Shown here: piece after piece, positions 43,238 to 55,300 of the stretch
Layout: every line of letters starts with the position of its first letter
Numbering within the stretch: position 1 is the stretch's first letter
Assembly: GCA_964017185.1 (NCBI GenBank)
Contig: OZ024879.1
Span: forward strand, 27,252,956-27,316,955
DNA: 64,000 nt
Direction of reading: 5' to 3'
Source: Rugalucina vietnamica
Lineage: Eukaryota > Mollusca > Bivalvia > Lucinida > Lucinidae
Position numbers and translations under genes: made by a program
The notes under the pieces: generated by a model
Told to the model about the DNA's origin: nothing
The model's input: only the letters and a program-made list of their open reading frames with translations
Databases searched by the model: none

Positions 43238-45289
43238 AGAACATTCTTGGGGATTCTTGATTTTTATTTGTCAGGATAGATACATGACTGTATCTGTGGC
43301 GTTTCGCGCCATATGCATGAAAAGCCACGTTCATGCTTCCCTGCTAAATTTGCTAAGTCGGGTACTCTCCCCTTACTCCTTCGTTTGCCCTTGCCTGCAT
43401 CTTTCTTATTACCCATCTTGTACCAATGAATTAGTCAACAATTCATGATGTTTTCCCGCAAAAATACACTAATGACATCAAATTGCATGCAACATTGCTT
43501 TGATTTCAAACGCAGCTGAATCATAAACCATTCATGGAAGTCTTGGTCGGTTCCATGCCTACAAGCATTATTGGCTTAGCTGGCCCAATATATACATGTG
43601 TGGGTCATTTTCAAAAAATGTTCCCATTTGGGGTAGGATTTTTTTTCAAAAAAGTTAGTATTTGCGTTTCATCTTATGTTGCGTTTATTACGCCAGAAGT
43701 GTATATACGAACTCAGAAAAAGCCATATGCAAGCTTAATCTCTCTTCTTAAAGTCAAATTTTACCAAAAACTAGGGTTATTTCAAAGAAATGTCAATGTT
43801 GTGACCACTAAAACAAACTTATCACGAAACCTAAATAAGTATTTTAGCCATGATCAGGTTGACTTAATCCAATATTTTCGACCTTAATTCACTAGGTTTA
43901 CTATAAATGTATGTAACACCAATGCCATTGGTAACAACATTGATATTTTGTAACAACATTGATATTAATAATAACAATATTGACATTTCAAAACTAAGTA
44001 TTGTTTAAATTTTTGGCTGGTTATTTTACTACACTAACACTACATCATAGTTCTCTTTTCTCATATTCATCTGCAAGAAATAAAAAAAATACCCACATAA
44101 ACTTTGTTGCTATGTTGGTCAATGTTGTTACTATGCTGGTCAATGTTGATACTATACTGGTCAATGTTGTTACTTTGTTTTTGTGAGAAACCTTCAAAAC
44201 AATGATGTAACGTTATCTATTAAAATATGCATTGTTAAAATGTATACATTTGTCACAAATTAAGCTACTTTTTCGCATTTTTTTAACTTTCGTGCTTCCA
44301 GCATGTGAGAGAAAAAGTCATATTTGTCAATGTTGTTACCACACAATGAGTAACACCATTGACAGTAACAGCATTGACAAAATTTGACAAATCGTCAAAA
44401 CTAGGGACTCTGGATGGATGTTTAAGCACAATGAAAACATTAATGTGTGTTTATCCTAAAGTGTAATTAAGCATTGACCAGTATTTGAACATTTGATAAG
44501 TTCAGAAGTTTTTAATGAGTAACAACATTTGACTTACTTACCGATCACATACCCAGCAGCCATATTATAATATTCAAAAACTAATGCATAGTTACTTTTG
44601 TGGGAGTCAGCACGTTTTTATCATGGTAATTATATGGAGGTGTTTCAACTAACGTGTAAAAAAGCATTAAATCGCCATGGTGTGTAACCACAAGAAATGA
44701 TTTATAAAGCAGTAACAACATTGACACGAGCTCATGGGACAAGCACTTAAGCCAAGAAAAAATCATAAAGCAGTTATGGACATGCTTGAAAATAATTGCA
44801 GACGTCTCTTTTTTATATGTTCATATTAAAAAGTAGCTGAACCTTCAGTAACATAGTGACTTTGTCATATTTTTATCACATCTCAACTATAAGGGGTTAG
44901 TGCCGGACAGCCCAAAAGTACTAATATTTGTGTACTCAACAAGGAATTTGGAGAGCTTATCATAAAGACGACGAACAAAAAGTGGTGTTTCAACATGACC
45001 CCCATGGTGCCTTAAGACTTACTAGTAAAAGAAATAATCTAAAATTTAAAGCAGAATGAAGTATGAAAAAAATCATCACGGACAGAAAAATGCACATTCT
45101 TTGAAAAAGGCCCGTATGACCACGGTGGTTATATTTTAAGCACTTCTGGATGCAATGATATTCTACTTTTGGGTAAAAGTCCCATTAAATGGAGGCAACA
45201 TCCCGACATGACCTTAGCTGCTGACTGTGACGTAAAGAATCAATTCAAACACACAGAAAATGCATAGCGATTAAGCGTTTTGCGTTCAT
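43238..45289. repeat. Field of GTAACAACATTGAC motifs in both orientations (mainly 43790-44730)
   Basis: About a dozen copies of GTAACAACATTGA or its inverse TCAATGTTGTTAC occur between 43790 and 44730. They include three in a 21-25-base tandem (GGTCAATGTTGTTACTATGCT, 44118-44178) and a facing pair at 44325-44390. No coding domain was recognised. The rest of the stretch is ordinary AT-rich DNA. Confidence 0.65.
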
Positions 45290-45510
45290 ATGCACAAAAT
45301 ACACCCGGGTGCAAAAGAACCGTGACCCGGGTTCAATTTCAATTTGCTCCATCTCGAAAGTAGGGGCAAATTTGCACCCGGGTGTATTTTTTGCACTGGG
45401 TTTACTTTCTTAAAACACCGTTCTCATAGCATAAAATTCATTCGTACACCGGATCCAAATTTACACCCGGGGTGCAAAAATACACCAGGTGAAAATGTTG
45501 CACATGAACA
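45290..45510. repeat. Inverted repeats built on CACCCGGGTG
   Basis: AATACACCCGGGTGCAAAAG (45299) and TTTGCACCCGGGTGTATTTT (about 45370) are reverse complements. Two weaker copies lie at about 45460-45500 (TACACCCGGGGTGCAAAAAT, TACACCAGGTG). It is a small palindromic cluster of unknown role. Confidence 0.7.
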
Positions 45511-47008
45511 CGGCTTTAGTTTCGTATTTGCTTCGGCATGTATTCATGACATTCGTAACGGATTCGTGGTTCATTCGTAGTTGGGTGACAACCTCCGTAA
45601 TTCCCGAAAGAGTTTCGAATGCATCCGAATAAAATAAGATCCAGCTACGATGTCACGGAATGAACAACGACTTCGTTACGAATTTACTGCGATTTTGGGG
45701 TCGAAAATTCCTGACCAAAATTTTGAACAGTTTGGCCACGAATTTCTGACTGACCAACAAACGACAAGATCTTACTACGAAGTGTAAGAATTAGTTAAGA
45801 TCTTCACGAATCGATTACGTTTCAGCTACGAATTCAAAAACTTTGTAAATTCGTGACGATTCGTGTGTCGTTTTGTCGTAGTCTGATAGGGGGCATTATG
45901 AATAAAAATTGAAATGTGAAGTCATTGTGTGACATTACAAAGCAGTCAGAATGCAGTAATAAGCGCGTCTAGCCCAGCACCCGTAGATACACAGGTTCAC
46001 CATCTAATAAGGTACACCGGATTCAACGATTATTCTGTCACGTGAGGGAAACGAGGAAAATGTCATGCAATGGGGTAAATGTGAATTGTCACTTTAGATA
46101 CATTTTGTTGTTGTGTAACAAAACTGTGCTAGTTGACTGAAAATCGCTACAGCCGGTGTAAGTTGATAGACGGTGAAAAATGCAAAAGTAACGGCAGCGA
46201 TAAGGAAGTGGCGCAATCAGAACAAAACTCCCAATCCGAAAACAAAACTAAAAGGGCATTCGGGTATATGAAAAATCTCTAAACGCCTAAGATTTTGCAC
46301 TACAGAAATTACTATGTTTCTTAAAATCGTTTTAGCAGTCACACATTTAATAGCGTGTGACTGAGGCGGATGTATAAAAATCTCAGTAGGCTGAAAATTT
46401 TGGAGTTCGTTTGTGTTACGTCACAGACACGCTACGCATGCGCTATAGGTGTGCATCAACGCATGTCTCATACACGCTTGGGACACGTTACTGAAGCAAT
46501 ATCTTGTAAAATCGGAACGCACATGTACATGAAGCGTACACTGGCGTGCATAAGACGTGCACCAAACATGTTCAAAGCGTATTCAACGTATTCAACCTAT
46601 AACGTGCGTGGAACCTTGTCAAAACGTATAAGACACACGTTCGAGACACGTCAAGCTTCTAGAAAATATTTGAGCATGCTTACAAATCTTTTGAGCCCAA
46701 ACGTAACTGTGCTCCTGACGTATGTTGGATTTTACGTTTTTGTCAACACCCCAAAGCGCGTTTGGCTTATACGCTAATGTATGACTGCTATTTAAAATAA
46801 TATTCAGTACTAATGCAAAGAGGACAACTGGTGAGCCGAGCGAGCAACTATTTCCCAAATTATGAAACAAAGCAAAATGTCATTCCTTAAAAAATTATAA
46901 GACCTGAGTTACACCACTATATATTTACCTTACTATTATGCAACGTTACATTGGCAAACGCTTTGTGATTGTCTATTCACACACACACTGTTTGCATAAT
47001 TTTTGGCA
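45511..47008. other. No recognisable gene; CpG-containing short motif repeats
   Basis: 45540-45880 is rich in TTCGTNACGAATTC-like inverted motifs. 46360-46760 is rich in ACACGT/ACGTAT words. The 135-codon frame at 46370 has no domain and falls in the second motif field, so it was not accepted. Confidence 0.35.
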
Positions 47009-47834
47009 GGTACTTCATACTCCCGGTCCCGAAATGTATCCAGGCATGTGCACATACTGTTTTACTCTGAAGAAAGCACATCTGATTATTTGTCCTGTGC
47101 TTTTAAGAGCGTCTAATTTCGGGACACGGAGTATGAAGTACGAAGCCAAATAGCAAACATGTATTTTGTATGGGCCAAAACTTTCGGGACAATCATAGCT
47201 ATGTAGGTATATAGGGATTGTGTCACACATTTGTACATTTGATGCTGGTGTCTACGTAGCTATCTGGCAGTTAAGTTGCCTGAGTTGTGTAAGTTATAAT
47301 AGTTACCTTTGTTAGGACGACATAATCAAAATGTAGATGGAAAAAGCTATAAAAAAACAGAAATTTTTGAGTATTGTCATCGTGTTTTAAGGCCTTACGA
47401 TAGTCCTGAAGCTCTAACTATTCCTTTCCAAGGAAACGGCCGTCAAACATACGTATGATAGACCACTATTGTAAGTTAAGTTCTGTAAGTTGTCATAGCT
47501 GACAGTGATAAAAGATAAGTTCATTAAGTTGGACTTAAGAACATTAGATCAAAACAATATGGCAAGACAGTTATACTGTTGCATCCAGGGCTGAGCTAAG
47601 TTCGATAAGTTACAATAGTTGCACACAATAGCAAAGCTAAATGCACGTACATGTCTGCATCTAAGTTAAGTTTGATGAGTTGTATAAGTTAAGCAAGCTG
47701 AGTTATATAGGTTTTAGATTAATAACTTGGATGAGTTAAGCAAGTCGAAGTCTGGATTTAATTAGCTATATGAGTAAGATATGTTATATGTATCACAGGA
47801 CAAGCTAAGTTTGTTAAGTAGAGTAAGTTAAGCA

Positions 47835-48661
47835 AGCTAAGTTGAAGACTAAGTTTGATGAGCTGAATAAGTTAAGCGATAAGTTGGATAAGTTGAACGG
47901 TAAGTTCGATGAGTTGGATAAGTTGACCGATGAGTTAGATGAGTTAGAAAAGTTGAGCGTTGAGTTAGATAAGTTGGATAAGTTGAACATTAAGCTCGAT
48001 GAGTTGCATGAGTTATACGCTGAGTCAGGTAAGTAGAGCGACGAGTTTGGTAAGTTGCATAAGTTTAATAGTAAGTTGGATGAGTTGGATAAGTTATACG
48101 TTGAGTTCGATGAGTTGGATAAGTTGAACAGTAAGTTGGATGAGTTGGATAAGTTGTAAGCTGAGTTCGATGAGTTGGATAAGTTGCATGTTGAATTGGA
48201 TGAGTTCGATAAGTTGAACAGTAAGTTGGATGAGTTGGATAAGTTATACGCTTTCGATGAGTTGGATAAGTTGCATGCTGAGTTCGATGAGTTGCATAAG
48301 TTGAACTATAAGTTCGTTAAGTTTGATAAGTTGAACAGTGAGTTGGATGAGTTGGATAAGTTGTAAGCTGTGTTCGATGAGTTGGATAAGTTATAAGCTG
48401 AGTCGGATGAGTTGGATAAGCTGTAAGCTGAGTTGGGTAAGTTGCATAAGTTGAACAGTAAGTTCGATGAGTTCGATAAGTTGAACAGTAAAGTGGATGA
48501 GTTAGATAAGTTGTAAGCTGAGTTCGATGAGTTGCATAAGTTGAACAGTAAGTTGGATGAGTTAGATAAGTTGTAAGCTGAGTTGGGTAAGTTGCATAAG
48601 TTGAACAGTAAGTTCGATAAGTTCGATAAGTTGAACAGTGAGTTGGATGAGTTGGATAAGT
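47835..48661 (+). repeat. 30-bp minisatellite, forward half
   Basis: More than 20 units of the form AAGTTGAACAGTAAGTTGGA followed by TGAGTTGGAT. Alternate units carry AAGTTGTAAGCTGAGTTCGA. Nearly all are exactly 30 bases (one is 27). Because 30 is a multiple of three, long frames stay open (KLDELDKLNS-type repeats), but these are a by-product. At 48661 the array flips to the opposite orientation. Confidence 0.95.
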
Positions 48662-49270
48662 TTCATCCAACTTACTGTTCAACTTATGTAACTTACCCAA
48701 CTCAGCTTACAACTTATCCAACTCATCCAACTTACTGTTCAACTTATCGAACTTAACGAACTTATATTTCAACTTATGCAACTCATCCAACTCAGCATGC
48801 AACTTATCCAACTCATCGAACATTTCGTATAACTTATCCAACTCATCGAACTTACTGTTCAACTTATGCAGCTTACCCAACTCAACGTATAACGTATGCA
48901 ACTCATCGAACTCAGCATGCAACTTATCCAACTCATCAAACTCAGCGTATAACTTATCCAACTCATCCAACTCAACATGCAACTTTTCAAACTCATGGAA
49001 CTCAGCGTATAACTTATCCAACTCATCGAACTTACTGTTCAACTTATGCACCTTATCCAACTCATCGAACTTAACTTATCCAACTCATCGAACTTATTCT
49101 TTAACTTATCCAACTCAGCGAACTCAACATGCAACTTACCCTACTTATCCAACTTAACATGGAACTCAGCGTATAACTTATCCAACTCAGCGAACTCAAC
49201 ATGCAACTTACCCTACTTATCGAACTTAACATTCAACTTAGGTTACTCAACTTACTGAACTCATCGAACT
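48662..49270 (-). repeat. 30-bp minisatellite, inverted half
   Basis: These are the same units in reverse complement (CATCCAACTTACTGTTCAAC, TTATGCAACTTACCCAACTC). They start immediately at the centre with a 3-base spacer, so a hairpin with arms of over 600 bases is possible. Units become irregular after about 49060. Confidence 0.95.
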
Positions 49271-49708
49271 TAACTTAAATATTAAGACATATTATAAAGT
49301 ATGATATCCTATGTTCCCCAACCTATATGCTAACTATTATAACTCATCCAACTCAACTTACATTGTTTAGTATCCATGAATAGTTCGCCCTACACATCAG
49401 CTACTATTTGTTATATTAAATGCAACTATAACAACTTATCCTACTCAACTTACATCTTTGATCATCCCGTATGGTATAAGTATCTTCAAATATATAAGGA
49501 ATATAACGGGCCACAGTATAAATACGGTAAGCTGCAAGCTGAGCTAGATGAGTTAAGCTAAGCTGAGAATTCGTTGCGTTTTTTATATGCATACTTTTTG
49601 TCCCTATGTGCTGAGCATGATGAGCTGAGTAAGTTGAGCTGAGTTGAGGTGTGACGCTGTACCTTTCAATTGTGTAGATATTCGGGACCGGGAGTATGAA
49701 GTATAAGC

Positions 49709-50213
49709 CTAATTTTTGTATTCTCTCTATAATTGATCATAATCGTTCAAAACAGTGACCTTTTAATAATCAGGATATGCTTAAAACAAACATATAGCCG
49801 TAAATTCGCCAAGACAATAGTCGTAAATTATCTATCGCGGTCAATTTGGTGGCCGTAATGTCACCAAGACATAGTCCACAAGTAACATATACTTGTCCAA
49901 AATTTGGGGGCTGCTAAAAAGGAAATATTCTTCCGAAAAATGCCGATTTTTTTTTCCAGAAAATGATTACATTCTAGAACAACGTTTCTCACAAATGTTT
50001 GTGAATATAATCTTTTATCGAGAATTCCATGAGAAGGCAATTTAACATATTACTATTTAAATAAAGTTCATATTACACGAAACATATTTTTCTGAAGTTG
50101 CAAACAAAATACATGATCACTATCTTGCACTATACAATTTTCTGGAATAGATGTCTGGAAAAGCTAGAGCAAACACTTTCAGTTCAACCCAGTCCAGCTG
50201 CAACCTGCAAATA
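49709..50213. other. Subterminal DNA of the 9.6-kb element
   Basis: No coding domain was found. Motifs GCCGTAAATT and GTAAATTATCTATCGCGGTC at about 49797-49860 echo the right TIR, which suggests subterminal repeats. Confidence 0.4.
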
Positions 50214-50324
50214 GCGTAAATTATCTATGACTTAGTTCGAAATTCTCCAGGACGTAGCCGTAAAGGCAATTGACCGATAGCCGTAAATTATCGCCTCCCA
50301 TATATACCTTGTTAACCGGGTGTG

Positions 50325-50660
50325 AGGTTAGACGCCTGTAAAACCGGTTTAAGCCCGCCAGTAACTTTGTGTTACTTATCTTTCCAAGGCGATACTTCTG
50401 TGGTGTTTTTTTTTTTTTTTTATGTCTTGGTGTTTTAATTTTTTTTTTTTTGCTATTGGTTTTCATAGTTTTAGTTAAATTAAGGTAACTGAGTGGCCAT
50501 CTTTTTGGAAAATAGCTGCTCATTCGACTTACGATATGTTTCATGGTATAAGTACTTGATTGTTAGTTTGTTTTTTCCCACCTCGGTTTTTGGAGTGGGA
50601 ATCTTTTTCTGATTGCGCCTTTTCCTGATCTTTGCCTACTTGTACCTTTTCAACTTTTGT
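50325..50660 (+). repeat. Penelope-like copy B, 3' end (second part)
   Basis: It begins with the duplicated AGGTT and continues GTAAAACCGGTTTAAGCCCG, AAGGCGATACTTCTGT and GGAGTGGGAATC, ending at TTGCCTACTTGTACCTTTTC. Beyond this the minus strand immediately reads Gypsy RT. The 3' end position agrees with copies at 35206 and 62162. Confidence 0.8.
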
Positions 50661-51230
50661 AGGGCCTTGTCACACTGTTTCGTCCAACGGAACTTTTTAC
50701 TTTTCTTTGTCAATTAAATAATTCGTCTTATCATGTCCGAAAAGCCTTTTATTTGACGCCTGTAAAAGCTTCCCATACCTACCAGTGCACGTGCTTGTGT
50801 TGGATTTTCAGGGGCAGCAAACTGCAAAATCCTAGCGACATTATCGGGGCTCGGAAGGACACCCTCGGCTGAAATGATATGGCCAAGGAAGTGGGCTTGT
50901 TCGGCAAAAAGGTGACACTTGGACGCTTTCAATTTTAAGCCCGCTTCTTCTAAACGACTCAATGACAAGTCAACCCGGTCGGTATGCTCTTGAAATGTGT
51001 CGGCAAACACAATGATGTAATCCAAGTATACCAAACAACTTACCCAATTCAAACCGTGTAGAATGCTTTGAACACAGCGCTGAAACGTGCCACTCGAATT
51101 TCGCATACCCATCGGCATGGTACAATGCTCATAGAAACCATACTTGGTGATAAAAGCAGTCTTGGGAATGTATTCCTCTTTCACATGGATCTGATGGTAC
51201 TAGTTGGTGACATCAAATGTACTGAACTGT
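50661..51230 (-). pseudogene. Gypsy-1 reverse transcriptase (C-terminal part)
   Basis: Minus-strand motifs are FSTFDVTN-stop-YHQIHV (motif A), KTAFITKYGFYEHCTMPMGM, NSSGTFQRCVQSILHGLNWV, CLVYLDYIIVFADTFQEHTD (catalytic YLDD is YLDY here), GLKLKASKCHLFAEQAHFLG, HIISAEGVLPSPDNVARILQ and VGMGSFYRRQIKGFSDM. After a stop it runs on as LTKKSKKFRWTKQCDKALQK up to the Penelope-like junction. The second catalytic Asp is lost and the N-terminal RT and protease are absent. The reading continues in the same frame from gag, which marks an internal deletion. Confidence 0.9.
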
Positions 51231-52360
51231 TGCTGTTGCAGGTGCAAAGCTGTTGAACAGTATGATGAAGCATTACGTCCCACTCCCTGAAAAGACTGAC
51301 GATATCCGCCATTTTGAGAATAGGGACCACGCCTTTGATAAACCCCTTGAGTACCATTACCTTGCTGGTTGAAGTAATTGTGATTTCCCCTGCCTTGCTG
51401 TTTTTGAGGACAGTCTCTGGAATAAAGGCCCATTAGGTCTAAAAAGGTCCAGTGCCTTTTATTCTGTAACTGCTTCTCTAAACTGTCAACCTTGTCCTGC
51501 AACGCCTTTAATGTCTTTTCTAAATGTTCATTGGGTGCAGGCCCAGATTTCTCAGATTGCTCACCCGATCTGTCACTAGGGTCTGGTTTATCTGTCACTA
51601 GGTCTGGCCTTTTCCAGCTCTGCGTGCCTTACTTTTTCGCTTCCGTTTAGTCTGCTTTTTCCTTGTATTCAGGTCCCTCCCCTTCATCGTCGCTGTCTTC
51701 ATAGTCAGTGGTCGCAAAGCTCACGGCACGAACATTTCGCTTACCTCTTCTCTCATAACTTCCATCAGTCATCAACGGATGGTGGCATGTTTCCTGAAAA
51801 TCTACAACCTGATATACAGCTTCATCAATATCTCTCGGTTCCTTAACATACTCAACCTGAAACCTTGCTTTTTCATCAAATAGGCCATCCAAAAATTTTC
51901 TTAGTAAATCCTCATCTCTATTTGCATGTACTTTTATCATACAACCTTTTTAGTTCAGCTGCATACTTCTCCATGGACTCGCTTGACTTCTGGACACGAT
52001 GGCTGAACTGGGCACCATACGTTTTCTTTGTTACTACAATCCTGAATCTGCTATTTAACTCAGACACCAGTTGCGTAAAGTTAGCACGTACTTCATGTCT
52101 TAATTGGCCAAATACAAACTCACCTGCTGCCATCTGCAGTCTAGGCAGAATCTCATCTAGGCGGTCTTCTTCACTCCAATTTCTCCGGTCAGCCACCTCA
52201 GTGAACCTATTGAACCAAACATTCCAGGGCTCTTTACCTGTAAATTTTGGCAACTTTGTTGTCTCCCTTTGTTGCGCAGCATCTCTATTAAATGACTGAC
52301 GGTTAGTGGGGGTACATGCCACTGTTTTCGTCTGAATCTGAAAATCCTGACCTATACCTT
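51200..52360 (-). pseudogene. Gypsy-1 gag
   Basis: Minus-strand frames give TTKLPKFTGKEPWNVWFNRF, NWSEEDRLDEILPRLQMAAG and FVFGQLRHEVRANFTQLVSE. Across a frameshift near 51930 they continue VHANRDEDLLRKFLDGLFDE, a retrotransposon gag core. A degenerate zinc knuckle (MGLYSRDCPQKQQGRG, without its first Cys pair) and a Gln/Gly-rich tail follow. At about 51230 gag runs directly into RT motif A. The N-terminal gag part lies beyond the inserted TIR element at 55969-56526. Confidence 0.85.
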
Positions 52361-52387
52361 TGACGCCTCATAGGCTAATGGCCAGTA

Positions 52388-55300
52388 GGGCAAACCCCCC
52401 CCCCGGGGGGGAATTTTCTGCACCATGATTTTCTGAAAGTATAGTGAAAAAGCTATCAAATCCTGTTTTCTGCCCTCTGGAAGTGGAAGCGTTTGCGTTT
52501 TATGCTATGTTTTATTATATGACCTGATACCATCTTTTGTATAGAAATAATGGGGGTAGGCGTAGAAAATCGATCATACCTCTGCTGTTACTAATCCTAG
52601 ACCATTGAACTTGGTCTTTTTTTAAAGCTTAGACATAGCCCTTTCATTCTATGATAAGTAATGCAAAATATCTACTTTGCATATTCATGAATATTAATGA
52701 AAACGGTAGAAAATCATTAAAAACCCTTAAGTTTACTCATTTCAGGCCTAAACTATAGTTGTGACACATTTATATTGCACCATTCAGACATATTTCATAA
52801 ATTTATTGTTGTCATGTGAAAATTGTCTCATTTTTATATTCATGAATATTAATTAAAAAGTAAAAAATCCTGGAAAATAGGGTGTATACATATAGTATCA
52901 TTTGTACCCGGGCTGTTGATAAGCATGGAACACTAATGTGAAATCAGATGAATGCTATGGTCATGTTCTATCACCCTTATACATATAAAACATGTATTTA
53001 AGTATATAAGGCTCATCTAATTTTTGATTCATGAATATTAATGAAAACTAGAAATCGCAAAGAAATAATGAAAAAAAAAATGAACTGATATACCTACAGA
53101 ATGACTCGTATCTGATTATTTCTGTTATTTTCATATTTTTGTGTATAGAATATGATCCTATCAATCAATTGATACCAATTTCAGTTCTCTAGAGCTTTTG
53201 GTTTCTGAGATACTGTCAATTCTATTGGTATATTCCCTTCATTTGTCTATGTTTTTTCTCTTATATCTAAAGTTTTCTTAAATTTTGGCTACAAGATAAT
53301 GAACTTTTTCCTATATCTTATTATATAATCATAAATTGTTGTCATATCTATCATTTGATACCAATTTCAGCTCTCTAGGTTTTTTTGTTGTTTAGATATA
53401 AACGTTTCCGTTGGTATGACCCCTCTATTTTTCTGTGTTTTTATCTAATTTTTAAAGTTCTTGTCAATATTCGAACAATAAGAAAGTCTAATTATTCATT
53501 TATCATATTATATGATTATAAAACATTATCATAGCAATCATTTGATACCAATTTCCTCTCTAGAGCTTTTGGTTGCTGAGTTATTAACCTTTTCATTGGT
53601 ATACCCCCTCCATTTTTCTGTGATTTTTCCCTCAAATTTAAAGTTTTATCAATATTCGAAAAACAAGAAAGTCAAAATGTTTGTGTGTCTTACCACATGG
53701 TTACAGAACATAATCCTAGCAATGATTTGATACCAATTTCAGCTCTCTTTAGCTCTTGGGTCACCGAGATATTAACAATTTTACTGGTATACCTCCTTCC
53801 TTTGGCAGTGATTTTTCTGCTATAACTTATGTTTTCTTAAATATTTGAGCAACAAGAAAGTAAGCTTGCTTATATATTTTATAACATGATTGTAGAATAT
53901 TGTCATAGCAATCATTTGATACCAATTTCAGCTCTCTAGGACATAGGGTTGCCGAGATATAAACATTTACATTGGTATACCCCCTCCGTTTTTCTTTGAG
54001 TTTTATCTAATATTAAAAGTTCTCATCAATATTTGAACAACAAAAAAGTTTGATTATTTATATGTCTTATCACATGACTATAGAACAATATCATACCAAT
54101 CATTTGATACCAATTTCAGCTCTCTAAAGCTATTGATCACTGAGATATTAGCAATTGTATTGGCATACCTCCTTCCTCTGGCAGTGATTTTTCTGCTATA
54201 TCTTATGTTTTCTTAAATATTTGAGCAACAAGAAAGTAAGCTTGTTTAATAATCTTATTACACGGTTATAGAATATTGTCAATGAAATCATTTGATACCC
54301 ATTTCAGCACTCTAGAACATTTGGTTGCTGAGATATAAACGTTTATATTGGTATACCCCCTCAATTTTTCTTTGATTTTTATCTAATATTTAAAGTTCTC
54401 ATCAATATTCGAATAACAAGAAAGTTTGATTATTTATATTTCTATCACACAATTATAGAACATTATCATACCAATCATTTGATACCAATTTCAACTCTCT
54501 AGAGGTGCTGAGATATTAGCAATTTCATTGGTATACCCCCTTCTTTTGACAGTGATTTTTCTCTTATATCTTAAGTTTTCTTAAATATTTGAGCAACAAA
54601 AAAGTCAGCTTGTTTATATATCTTATTACAAGGTTATAGAATATTGTCAACGCAATCATTTGACACCAATTTCTGCTCTCTATGGCTTTTGGTTGCTGAG
54701 ATATAAACATTTCCATAGGTATACCCCCTCCAATTTCTGTGATTTTTCTACTATATTTATTGATTTCATCAAAAGTCAAACAGCAAAAAAGTCTGATTGT
54801 AAATGTATCTTATTTCAGGGTTTTATAATGTTATCATAGCAATTATTTGTTATAAGTTTCAGCTCTCTATGGCTTTTGGTTGCCGAGATATAAACATATC
54901 TGTAGGTATACCCCCTCCATTGTTCTGTGATTTTTCTCTTCTATTGAAAGTTCTTATCAATATTTGAACATCAAGAAAGTCAGATTCTTTCTGTTTCTTA
55001 TCACATGATTATAGAACATTATCACAACAATCATTTGAAACACATTTCAGCTCTCTTAGAGTTTTTGGTCACTGAGATATTAGCAATTTGGTTTGGTATA
55101 CCCCTTCCATTATATGTTTCTTTTCTAATACCTGAACTTCTTTTTAACATTTGAGCATTAAGATAACCAGTTGTTTACATATCTTATAACATGATTATAA
55201 AACATTGCCAAAGCAATCATTTGATAACTATTTCAGCTCTCTATGTCTATCAGTAGCCAAGATACATGTGGTGTACCACAATAATTTTATCTGCTTATTA

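Larger units (their letters stand above)
47009..49708. repeat. Element bounded by inverted ACTTCATACTCCCGGTCCCGAA-type ends, enclosing an inverted minisatellite
   Basis: ACTTCATACTCCCGGTCCCG at 47013 occurs inverted at 49681-49704. A further, slightly different inverted copy lies at about 47118-47142. Between them lies the 30-bp minisatellite, which fades symmetrically into degenerate AGTT/AAGTTG DNA on both sides. This looks like one unit with inverted ends rather than host DNA. No target duplication was found. Confidence 0.55.
40734..50324. mobile_element. 9.6-kb TIR element with 5-bp target duplications, no transposase seen
   Basis: The ends are CACACCCGGTTAACAAGGTA on both sides (inverted), with similarity running about 110 bases (AATTTACGGCTATC, GTCAATTGCCTTTACG, ACTAAGTCATAGA). 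AGGTT flanks both ends (40729-40733 and 50325-50329). The uninterrupted target is seen in copy A (GAGGTTAGGGCCCTGTAAAA near 34875). The interior contains a foldback MITE, a mariner-like TIR element with a SINE, a GTAACAACATTGA motif field and a giant inverted minisatellite. No transposase domain was recognised. Termini starting CACA and 5-bp duplications recall Transib-like elements, but that is only suggestive. Confidence 0.85.

Noticed and set aside
43038-43334. 98-codon minus frame at the right end of the mariner-like element as a transposase
   Set aside because: No mariner D,D(34)D or WVPHEL-type motif is visible, and the frame crosses the element boundary.
43534-43887. 117-codon plus frame as a membrane protein
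   Set aside because: Hydrophobic residues reflect AT-rich codons. There is no start context, domain or repeat in relatives.
46370-46777. 135-codon plus-strand frame
   Set aside because: It lies in an ACACGT/ACGTAT word field inside the 9.6-kb TIR element and has no domain.
48317-49060. Leu/Asp- and Thr/Tyr/His-rich long frames
   Set aside because: They are translations of the 30-bp minisatellite and stay open only because the unit is a multiple of three.
48662-49270. CRISPR array
   Set aside because: Units are contiguous 30-bp tandem repeats without unique spacers, in a eukaryotic context.
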